Source: DAOMFM01 sp035429825 (GTDB taxonomy: Bacteria > Acidobacteriota > Blastocatellia > UBA7656 > JADIYM01). Taken from it: 64,000 nt of DNA. The stretch covers positions 1 through 64,000 of the forward strand of contig JBGAKX010000003.1 in NCBI GenBank assembly GCA_044224215.1, read 5' to 3'. The position numbers and the translations under genes were made by a program. This document shows, piece after piece, positions 41,461 to 49,495 of the stretch; position 1 is the stretch's first letter; each line of letters begins with the position of its first letter. Below the pieces are notes generated by a model. The model was not told the DNA's origin. It did no database searches and saw only the letters and a list, made by a program, of their open reading frames with translations.

Positions 41461-41533
41461 GGCCAAGTAGCCCAATGGCAGAGGCGCATGCCTTAGGAGC
41501 ATGACAGTGTGGGTTCGACTCCCACCTTGGCCA
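41461..41533 (+). tRNA. tRNA with anticodon UAG (Leu by decoding) and a short variable loop
   Basis: The 73-base gene folds with a perfect 7-base acceptor stem (GGCCAAG/CTTGGCC), A73, an anticodon stem CATGC/GCATG and loop CTTAGGA. The anticodon TAG lies at 41494-41496, and the T arm is GTGGG-TTCGACT-CCCAC. No CCA is encoded. The anticodon UAG reads CUA, and the anticodon loop and D-loop resemble tRNA-Leu(UAG). The variable region, however, is only five bases (ACAGT), whereas bacterial tRNA-Leu normally has a long variable arm. The place upstream of tig is where tRNA-Leu is found in some bacteria. Amino acid identity is therefore probable, not sure. Confidence 0.82.
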
Positions 41534-41561
41534 CTAAACTGAACGTGAAGAGAGGCCCGTT

Positions 41562-42971
41562 TTGAAGATCGACGTACAAACGCTGGAGGGCTGTAAGCGA
41601 CGGCTCGACATAGAGATAGAGGGACCCATCGTCAACGCGGAGGTCGCGCGCGCGAGCTCCGAGATGGCGCGGGTTGCGCGTGTTCCGGGGTTTCGGCCCG
41701 GGCGCGTCCCGATGTCGGTCATCCGGTCTCGATTCAAGACTGAATTGAGGCAGGAGGCGCTCCGGAACCTGCTGCCGTCGGCTGTCGAGACGGCCGTCGA
41801 GAAGAACAAGCTGCGGATCGCCGGCGAACCCGGAGTCGAGAAGCTGGATTTTGCGGACGACGGCACACTGAGCGTGTCGGTTCTCGTCGAGGTCTTCCCC
41901 GAGTTCGAGCTGTCGGACTACAAGGGAATCGAGATCCCCAAGCGGGTCTACAAGATCACGGACGCAGACGTGGACCGCGTGCTTGAGCGGATGCGCGAAG
42001 AGTCGGCGCAGCTGGTCGCGATCGACGACGAGGGCCGCGAGGCCCGGGACGGCGACTTCGTGTCGGCGGATCTGGAGGGCGAGTACCTCGAGGAGCCCGG
42101 TCACGAGGGCCACGCGCACGAGCCGTTGAAGGCAACCGACGTCACGATCGAGATCGGCGGAGCGAGCGTTCAGCCCGAGTTCAGCGAGAATCTGCGCGGC
42201 ATGAAGGTTGGCGAGAAGAAGACATTCCGCGTGACGTATGGCGAAAACGCCGCGCCTGGCATGGCGAACCACACGATCGACTACACGGCGTCGCTTGCGG
42301 CGATCCGCGTGCGCGAAGTTCCCGATCTCGACGACGAGTTTGCGAGCGAGCAGGGCGAGGGCGAGCACGCGACGCTGGCAGACTTGAAGACGGCGATCCG
42401 GGCCGACCTCGAGAAACAGGCGACGACCAAGTCCGAGAACGAGTTGCACGATGCGGCGCTCGATCACCTGGTCGCGGCGAACCCGTTCCCGGTGCCTGAC
42501 GTGATGACCCACGAGATGGCACAGCAGCGGCTGCAGAATCTCGTTCGGACGTTCAGCCAGCAGGGGATCGATCCCCGGGCGCTGAACCTCGATTGGGGAA
42601 TGATGCGCGAGTCGAGCCTCGAGGCGGCTTCGCGTGACGTCCGGTCGATGTTCATCATCGATCGGATCGCCGAAAAGGAGGGAATCGACCCTTCGGACGA
42701 CGATGTCGAGGCCGAGATTCAGCGGATGGCGGAGAGCTTGGGCCAGCCGATAGAGCAATTTAGGGCCCGCTTGACAAAGGAAGGGGGCGCCGATAGTATT
42801 CGGAACCGGATGCGATCCCGTAAGGCCTTGGATTTGGTAGTGGATGCGGCGAAATTGACGGTTGAAGAGGTCGACGGGCTCGAATCCAGGGCGGCCCAGA
42901 AGGCTGTGGACGAAACTGACGACGGGACGGAAGACCGGAAGGACGAGGCCAGCGCGGAGGCCGCAGAGTAG
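41562..42971 (+). CDS. tig: trigger factor, ribosome-bound chaperone
   Basis: The product is 469 residues. The start is TTG at 41562 with AAGAGAGG about seven bases upstream. The ribosome-binding loop RVPGFRPGRVPMSVI is followed by a PPIase (FKBP-like) domain with DGDFVSADLEG, then a long helical C-terminal domain and an acidic tail. It binds nascent chains at the ribosome exit. It heads the conserved tig-clpP-clpX-lon group. The length is normal. Confidence 0.96.
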   Translation: MKIDVQTLEGCKRRLDIEIEGPIVNAEVARASSEMARVARVPGFRPGRVPMSVIRSRFKTELRQEALRNLLPSAVETAVEKNKLRIAGEPGVEKLDFADDGTLSVSVLVEVFPEFELSDYKGIEIPKRVYKITDADVDRVLERMREESAQLVAIDDEGREARDGDFVSADLEGEYLEEPGHEGHAHEPLKATDVTIEIGGASVQPEFSENLRGMKVGEKKTFRVTYGENAAPGMANHTIDYTASLAAIRVREVPDLDDEFASEQGEGEHATLADLKTAIRADLEKQATTKSENELHDAALDHLVAANPFPVPDVMTHEMAQQRLQNLVRTFSQQGIDPRALNLDWGMMRESSLEAASRDVRSMFIIDRIAEKEGIDPSDDDVEAEIQRMAESLGQPIEQFRARLTKEGGADSIRNRMRSRKALDLVVDAAKLTVEEVDGLESRAAQKAVDETDDGTEDRKDEASAEAAE

Positions 42972-43006
42972 CGTTGATCGGCCCGACGAAGGGCCGGGCG
43001 GCGAAT

Positions 43007-43041
43007 TGTCTCCCTCGGAGAGTGGTATCCTCAGGGAGACA
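43007..43041. promoter_or_regulatory. inverted repeat upstream of clpP
   Basis: TGTCTCCCT (43007-43015) and AGGGAGACA (43033-43041) are perfect 9-base inverted copies with a 17-base spacer, ending about 30 bases before the clpP ATG. A second short hairpin (CGGCCC/GGGCCG, 42979-42996) lies just upstream. No T-run follows, so this may be an operator or processing site between tig and clpP. Confidence 0.45.
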
Positions 43042-43073
43042 GGGAACGAACCAAACGGACGAGACGCCCACGA

Positions 43074-43676
43074 ATGAACGCACCGCACCTAGCATTGGTC
43101 CCGATGGTCGTCGAGCAGACGTCGCGCGGAGAACGCGCGTTTGACATCTATTCGCGGCTGCTCAAGGACAACATCATCTTCATCGGGACGCCGATCGACG
43201 ATCAGATCGCAAATCTCGTCGTGGCCCAGCTTCTGTTTCTGGAAGCCGAGGATCCCGACAAGGACATCTCGCTGTACATCAACAGCCCCGGGGGCTCGAT
43301 TACGGCGGGAATGGCGATCTACGACACGATCCAGTTCATCCGTCCCGACGTGACGACGATCTGCATCGGACAGTGCGCGTCGATGGGAGCGTTGCTCCTG
43401 ACGGCTGGAACGCACGGCAAGCGCTTTGCGCTGCCGAACTCGCGGATCCTCATTCACCAGCCCTCGATCAGCGGAATCGGTGGCCAGGCTACAGATATCA
43501 GGATTCACGCCGAAGAGATCATGAGGATGCGCGAGCTGACGTCGGGCATCCTGGCCCGGCACACGGGCCAGCCGATGGAGCAGATCGAGCGCGACGTCGA
43601 GCGCGACCGCTGGCTCGACGCGATCCAGGCCAAGGAGTACGGTCTGATCGACCAGGTCATTACACATCGGGAGTAG
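43074..43676 (+). CDS. clpP: ATP-dependent Clp protease proteolytic subunit
   Basis: The product is 200 residues. Catalytic Ser103 lies in GQCASMGALLL, and His128 in SRILIHQPS; the catalytic Asp region follows near residue 177. The N terminus PMVVEQTSRGERAFDIYSRL is the standard ClpP propeptide and entry region. ClpP forms a double seven-membered ring that degrades proteins unfolded by ClpX. It is followed by clpX after 44 bases. Confidence 0.97.
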   Translation: MNAPHLALVPMVVEQTSRGERAFDIYSRLLKDNIIFIGTPIDDQIANLVVAQLLFLEAEDPDKDISLYINSPGGSITAGMAIYDTIQFIRPDVTTICIGQCASMGALLLTAGTHGKRFALPNSRILIHQPSISGIGGQATDIRIHAEEIMRMRELTSGILARHTGQPMEQIERDVERDRWLDAIQAKEYGLIDQVITHRE

Positions 43677-43720
43677 CTCGGGGGCCGAGCGCCCCGGGTT
43701 GATTCGGAGCCAAGTACGGG

Positions 43721-44998
<1,278 letters not shown>

Positions 44999-45082
44999 GA
45001 GAGGCTTTTCGCGGGTCCGCCTGAACGTCGTGATCGCACGTCACGATCACGGGCGGTTCCACGTGATGTGTCTTTGTTGGCC

Positions 45083-45110
45083 CGGGTGGTACAATTTTGC
45101 TGTCCACCCG
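45083..45110 (+). promoter_or_regulatory. extended -10 element inside an inverted repeat before lon
   Basis: TACAAT (45090-45095), with TGG before it, is flanked by CGGGTGG (45083-45089) and CCACCCG (45104-45110), perfect 7-base inverted copies. There is no good -35. A repressor binding the palindrome would cover the -10 element. The ribosome-binding site AGGAGG lies at 45111-45116. Confidence 0.4.
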
Positions 45111-45120
45111 AGGAGGATCA

Positions 45121-46809
45121 ATGCAAGAGTTCAGCGACAGCACGCCAATCGACGTCGTTCGTCACCCAATGGTTCCCATCCGCGACGTCGTCGTGTTTCC
45201 GCACACGATGGCGCGGTTCGTCATTGGCAGACCGGCGTCGGTCCACGCGCTCGAGGCAGCGCTGTCGGGCGACAGACTGATATTTCTGGCGACGCAGCAC
45301 GACGCGACGATGGACGAGCCCTCGCCGGACCAGGTGTTCGAGGTTGGCACCATCGCGCGCATCAGCCATTCGCTGAGGCTGCAGGATGGCAACATCAAGG
45401 TCATGGTCGACGGCGTCGGCCGCGCGCGCACGGTGCGCGTCGAGACCGACAGCACCACCGGCGCATGGGTGGCCACGCTTCGGTCCGCGCCGATTTCGGC
45501 CGAGCCAAAGTCGCGGTTCAACGCGATCCTCGGTCGTCTCGGTTCGCTCGTGGACCAGTACGTTCGCCAGGCGAGCGACCTGCAGAACCCCGAATCGCTT
45601 CAGGCGGCGCTCCGCATGGAGGAGCCCGAGCGGATCGCGGACACGGTCGCGTCGAACCTCAAGATATCGGTTGAAGAGAAGCAGGCGCTCCTCGAGGTGT
45701 TTCCCATCCGCGATCGCCTGATCAAGCTCGTCGACCTCGTCGAGGTGGAGCTCGACAAGCTGCAGCTCGACCGCTCGATCCAGGGCCGGGTCAAGCGGCA
45801 GATGGAGAAGGCGCAGAAGGAGTACTACCTCAACGAGAAGATCAAGGCCATCCACAAGGAGCTCGGCCGCAAGGACGAGAAGGCCGAACTCGACGAGCTG
45901 CGCGCAAAGATCGAGAACGCGGGCATGTCCGAGGACGCGCTGACCAAGGCGATGACCGAGCTGAAGCGGCTCGAGCAGATGCCGCCGATGTCGGCCGAAT
46001 CGACCGTCTCGCGGAACTATCTCGACTGGCTGCTGGCCGTGCCGTGGAAGGAGCGCACGCCCGAGACGCGCGACATCAAGATCGCCGAGGAAGTGCTCGA
46101 GTCGGACCATTTCGGTCTCGAAAAGGTCAAGGAGCGGATCCTCGAGTATCTTGCCGTGCGGCAGCTCGTGAACAATCCGCGCGGCTCGATCCTCTGCTTC
46201 GTCGGCCCTCCGGGAGTCGGCAAGACGTCGCTCGGCAAGTCGATCGCCAAGGCGACGGGCCGCAAGTTCGTCCGGCTTTCCCTGGGCGGCGTCCGCGACG
46301 AGGCCGAGATCCGAGGACACCGCCGGACGTACATCGGCGCAATCCCCGGACAGATCATCCAGATGATGCGGAAGGCCGGCACGGTCAATCCGCTGATGCT
46401 GCTCGACGAGGTCGACAAGCTCGGCATGGACTTCCGTGGCGATCCGTCGGCCGCGTTGCTCGAGGTCCTCGACCCCGAGCAGAACCACTCGTTCCACGAT
46501 CACTATCTCGACGTCGAGTACGACCTGTCGAACGTGATGTTCATCGCGACGGCGAACGTGCTGCACTCGATACCGCCGCCGCTGCAGGACCGTCTCGAGA
46601 TCATCCGCCTGCCCGGATACACCGAGCGCGAGAAGCTCGAGATCGCCGTCAGGCATCTTGTCGTCAAGCAGCTCGAGCAGGCCGGTCTGAAGGCCGAGCA
46701 GGTCGAGTTCACGCGCGACGCGATCAAGACGATCGTCGAGTACTACACGCAGGTGCTGAAAGTCCATAGCCGACACATATCGGACGCAATTTTCGGGAGT
46801 TCGACCTGA
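45121..46809 (+). pseudogene. lon: lon protease gene, 3' part lost
   Basis: The reading frame gives 562 residues from the ATG at 45121. The Lon N-terminal substrate domain (VRHPMVPIRDVVVFPHTMA), coiled coil and AAA+ core with Walker A GPPGVGKTSLGKS and Walker B LMLLDEVDK are normal. Homology stops after VEYYTQ (codon ending 46752). The last 19 residues (VLKVHSRHISDAIFGSST and on) are unrelated, and the AAA lid and the whole Ser-Lys protease domain are missing. From 46753 on the DNA matches, on the opposite strand, a methyltransferase pseudogene. A truncated product could still be made but cannot be a working protease. Confidence 0.85.
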
Positions 46810-47003
46810 GTCACGTCAGCAACAACAGCGTCGCGGCCATCGCCTCTTCTGTTCCGCAATCAGTTCAGGCCAGACCAAAAGGTAGATCCGAAGCGGCGCA
46901 TGCAGTGGTCGAGTGATCCCCCAGCGCCACAACCGAGGTCCACAAATTCATACTTGCCGTAGGCAAGCGCATCGAATACCGACCGGTCAATCATCGTTGT
47001 CAT
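46753..47003 (-). pseudogene. decayed 5' fragment of a SAM methyltransferase gene
   Basis: From the ATG at 47003 the frame reads MTTMIDRSVFDALAYGKYEF and VDLGCGAGGSLDHCMRRFG, then hits TGA at 46860. This is close to the start of the intact protein encoded at 49496-50974 (MTKGINESVFDALASGRYAF, LDLGSGSGGSIDHCVRRFG). Past the stop, similarity continues in other frames: PELIAEQKRR, then VADVTQVELP, then CVRYVSAMDFQH against SVRFVSMMDFLEH. It ends at the junction with lon at 46753. Several frameshifts and a missing 3' part make it a pseudogene. Confidence 0.75.
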
Positions 47004-47611
47004 TCTCTCAATCGCGCGATCGTCCTCTGAGCGCAAGCGGCTTCGAGAACTTCACGTTCGTGAAACACGGCCACGGGTACTTCCTCACGGCTGGCGAGTC
47101 TGCACACATAGCGTTCATGGTCGTACCAGCAGTGCGTTTCGAAATGACCGTTGGCGCGAACACCGAAGTCCTGGCGTCCCGCGGATGCTCCGAAGTCGAA
47201 ATACGCAATCAGTGCCGCCGGAATCGCGGGTACGCGTCTATTGAGTCAATCGCTGTGCAAATGGAATCCGTCCAGGTGCTTCTCGATGCAATCGCAAGCG
47301 AAGTATACGTACCTCGTTCTTGATTCACAAAGATCATCAACTCGCAGGTGCGCCACGCATGCCGGGACACGCCCTACGGCGCCTGTACGGGACGGATGTC
47401 CCGCAGTGCGCGCGATAGGCTCGCGCGGACGCGGAACTTCCAAACTGCACGTCAAGCTATCCACGACTTCAGCGATTGCCGTAACCCCATTTTCCAGCAA
47501 TAGATAGCACTTGCATCGGCTTTTTTCGAACGCGTTCAAATTTTGTACTTGACGCGAAATCGCGAATTGAATTAAATTGAACGTGTTCAAATTCGTTGGA
47601 GGAGGTCGCAC
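47000..47611 (-). pseudogene. possible broken gene upstream of the methyltransferase remnant
   Basis: A minus-strand frame is open from about 47611 to 47000 except for one TGA at 47246-47248. The 81 codons after that stop (PAALIAYFDFGASAGRQDFG, then VPVAVFHEREVLEA) end in a TGA that overlaps the ATG of the methyltransferase remnant (ATGA). That overlap is the main reason to think it was a real gene. I recognise no family. The opposite strand is also open here, and the 5' end runs into the promoter at 47527-47590, so the true start is unknown. Confidence 0.3.
47527..47590 (+). promoter_or_regulatory. promoter flanked by two matching TetR-type operators
   Basis: TTGACG (47549-47554) and TTAAAT (47572-47577) are 17 bases apart. 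GAACGCGTTCAA lies upstream of the -35 (palindrome core 47528-47537), and TTGAACGTGTTCAA lies on the downstream edge of the -10 (47577-47590). The two sites are 51 bases apart, centre to centre, and share the GAAC-NN-GTTC core. The third gene of the operon encodes a TetR regulator, so autorepression is the likely reading. Confidence 0.6.
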
Positions 47612-47614
47612 AAC

Positions 47615-48037
47615 ATGCCATCAGGGAGCGAATACATCGTCGGGTCCTTTATCCTCTACCTGGTCGTCAGCCTCGGGCTGACGGTCTGGGTTGCGCGGAC
47701 GCTTCACAAGAACGGACGGGTCTTCCTCGTCGATTCGTTTCTCGGGAACGAAACGCTCGCAGACTCCGTCAACCACCTGCTCGTCGTCGGGTTCTACCTG
47801 ATCAACGTTGGTTACATCACGCTCGCGCTCAAGTACGGCGACAAGCCTGCCGGGCTCGTCGGCGCCTTCGAATACGTCAGCACAAAGATCGGCGTCGTGC
47901 TGCTCGTCCTCGGCGTGATGCACTTCTTCAACCTGTTCCTGTTCTCGAGGATGCGGCGCCGCGCCTTGCTCAGAAACGCCGTGCCGCCGGTCATCGCCAC
48001 GGAGTTCGTCGCCCCGGCGCCCGGCTGGAGCCGGTAG
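47615..48037 (+). CDS. small integral membrane protein of unknown function
   Basis: The product is 140 residues with GGAGGAGG before the ATG. Three membrane helices are visible (about 8-28, 54-75 and 88-110). Between the first two is a conserved-looking stretch, FLVDSFLGNETLADSVNHLL. I do not recognise a named family. It is followed by a DCC-type protein and a TetR regulator in a tight operon behind a promoter with two operators, so its level is probably tuned to a small molecule or membrane stress. Confidence 0.85.
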   Translation: MPSGSEYIVGSFILYLVVSLGLTVWVARTLHKNGRVFLVDSFLGNETLADSVNHLLVVGFYLINVGYITLALKYGDKPAGLVGAFEYVSTKIGVVLLVLGVMHFFNLFLFSRMRRRALLRNAVPPVIATEFVAPAPGWSR

Positions 48038-48039
48038 CC

Positions 48040-48471
48040 ATGCGACGGCTCTATGTCCTCTACGACCCGAGCTGCGGTCTGTGCAGCCGCGTCCGGCGCT
48101 GGGTCGAGGCGCAACCGGCGTTCATCGAGATGGAGTTCATGCCGGCGACATCCACAAAGGCCGCGCGCTGGTTTCCAACGCTCGCTTCACGGGGCGAACC
48201 CGAAGAGCTCGTAGTCGTCGGCGACGACGGGTCCGTCTACCGCGACGGGGCAGCGTGGATCATGTGCCTCTACGGGCTCGAGGAGTTCCGCGCGTGGTCC
48301 TACAGGCTCTCGCGGCCCGCGGTGCTGCCACTCGCGCGCGAAGCGTTCAATCTGCTCTCGCACAACCGGCGAAAGATCTCGCGCTGGCTCGGGCTCTTGA
48401 GCGATTCGGACCTGATCGAGACGCTCAAGCGAGAATCGACGCCGCGATGTTCCAAAGGAGCGTTCCAGTGA
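48040..48471 (+). CDS. DCC-family thiol-disulfide oxidoreductase-like protein (DUF393)
   Basis: The product is 143 residues with an ATG two bases after the stop of the membrane-protein gene. The N terminus LYVLYDPSCGLCSRV has the DxxCxxC-type motif (Cys12, Cys15) that defines the DCC family of thioredoxin-like proteins. The C-terminal half is helical. The substrate is unknown. The pairing with a small membrane protein suggests action on a membrane partner, as inference. Confidence 0.85.
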   Translation: MRRLYVLYDPSCGLCSRVRRWVEAQPAFIEMEFMPATSTKAARWFPTLASRGEPEELVVVGDDGSVYRDGAAWIMCLYGLEEFRAWSYRLSRPAVLPLAREAFNLLSHNRRKISRWLGLLSDSDLIETLKRESTPRCSKGAFQ

Positions 48472-49148
48472 GCAGGAATCCAGTTCGCCAGCGGTCATCG
48501 TCCAAGGCCGAGGAGACGCGCGCGCGCATCCTCGAGGCGGCGCTCGAGCTCTTCAACGAGCGTGGGTTCGACGACGCAACCATGCGCGAGATCGCGGCTC
48601 GCGCAGGGGTGGCGACGGGCGCCGCATACTACTACTTTGCGTCAAAGGAGGACCTCGTCATGGCCTTCTACCGCGCAACGCAGATCGAGATGCAGACGAT
48701 CGCCGCAGCTCGTCTCGCCACTGGCACCGACCTGAGGGCGCGGCTCGACACGATCATCTCCGGCAAGTTCGAGCAGTTCGCCGCGAACCGGCTTCTGCTC
48801 CGTGCGCTGTTCCGCACGGCGATCGATCCCGACAGTCCCATCTCTCCGTTTGGCGACGCCACCGCGGACATCCGCGACGCGGCGATCGCGCTGTTCGCGG
48901 ACGCGCTCGACGGCTCCGACGTTCGCGTTCCAAAGGACCTGGCTCCGCACATGCCCCGGCTGCTGTGGCTGTACCAGATGGGGCTCATCCTGTTCTGGAT
49001 CTACGATCGGTCCGAGAACCAGCAGAAGACGCATCTCCTGACGGCAAAGAGCCTCGATATGATCGTGAGGCTCATCAAGCTGGCCAAGTTTCCACCAATG
49101 CGGCCGCTGCGAAAGGCTGCGGTCGAGTTGCTGACTGCGTTCGCGTAG
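48468..49148 (+). CDS. TetR/AcrR family regulator, probable autoregulator of its operon
   Basis: About 226 residues. I choose the GTG at 48468 because AAAGGAG lies about nine bases upstream and it overlaps the DCC stop (GTGA); an in-frame ATG 21 bases earlier is possible. The helix-turn-helix reads ARILEAALELFNERGFDDAT and IAARAGVATGAAYYYFASKE. The C-terminal domain is helical, with an aromatic-rich pocket (LWLYQMGLILFWIYD). The last codons are copied in the tandem repeat downstream. It probably binds the two GAAC-NN-GTTC sites at 47527-47590. Confidence 0.92.
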   Translation: MSRNPVRQRSSSKAEETRARILEAALELFNERGFDDATMREIAARAGVATGAAYYYFASKEDLVMAFYRATQIEMQTIAAARLATGTDLRARLDTIISGKFEQFAANRLLLRALFRTAIDPDSPISPFGDATADIRDAAIALFADALDGSDVRVPKDLAPHMPRLLWLYQMGLILFWIYDRSENQQKTHLLTAKSLDMIVRLIKLAKFPPMRPLRKAAVELLTAFA

Positions 49149-49168
49149 CGCATCGGCGACCCGCGACA

Positions 49169-49256
49169 CGCAGAGCCGATCGCGTGAGCGATCGGGGGAG
49201 CTTCACGGCACGCGCATTGCGCGGTTCCCCCGATCCCTGACTGGATCGGCTCTGCG
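49169..49256. repeat. 88-base palindromic element, copy 2
   Basis: Ends are CGCAGAGCCGATC and GATCGGCTCTGCG. The interior hairpins are CGATCGC-GTGA-GCGATCG and GATCC-ctgact-GGATC. The orientation is opposite to the copy at 24003. Confidence 0.8.
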
Positions 49257-49335
49257 TTTACGAGTCGGCTCCTTCAAGGACAATCCGCCACCGGCGGGTT
49301 GGTAGCAACGCGTAGCGCATCGGCGACCCGCGACA

Positions 49336-49423
49336 CGCAGAGCCGATCGCGTGAGCGATCGGGGGAGTTTCACGGCACGCGCATTGCGCGGTTCCCCCGA
49401 TCCCTGACTGGATCGGCTCTGCG
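49336..49423. repeat. 88-base palindromic element, copy 3
   Basis: Nearly identical to copy 2, in the second unit of the tandem duplication and in the same orientation. Confidence 0.8.
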
Positions 49424-49495
49424 TTTACGAGTCGGCTCCTTCAGGACAATCCGCCTCCGCCGCACTCCTAAGGCCTACGTGACCACCGAGCCCGA

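Larger units (their letters stand above)
49142..49456. repeat. 167-base tandem duplication after the TetR gene
   Basis: The stretch from CGCGTAGCGCATCGG (49142) recurs almost unchanged from 49309. It starts inside the last codons and stop of the TetR gene and includes one 88-base palindrome per unit. The few differences (for example GCTTC against GTTTC) show the copies have begun to drift. The 347-base gap between the TetR gene and the next gene consists of this duplication and about 40 further bases; I see no gene. Confidence 0.85.

Noticed and set aside
41461..41533. Amber-suppressor or pyrrolysine tRNA
   Set aside because: The anticodon is UAG, which reads CUA; a suppressor of UAG codons would need CUA.
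47246..47248. TGA as a possible selenocysteine codon in the minus-strand frame at 47000-47611
   Set aside because: There is no Sec-type context or hairpin that I can see, the flanking gene is clearly decayed, and the frame itself is weakly supported.
46913..47323. Plus-strand frame of 136 codons in the accessory gap after lon
   Set aside because: It has no ribosome-binding site or family match and runs antisense to the methyltransferase remnant and its overlapping upstream frame; kept only as an alternative.
49142..49456. Possible CRISPR-like array
   Set aside because: Only two units of 167 bases with no unique spacers; it is a tandem duplication with palindromes.
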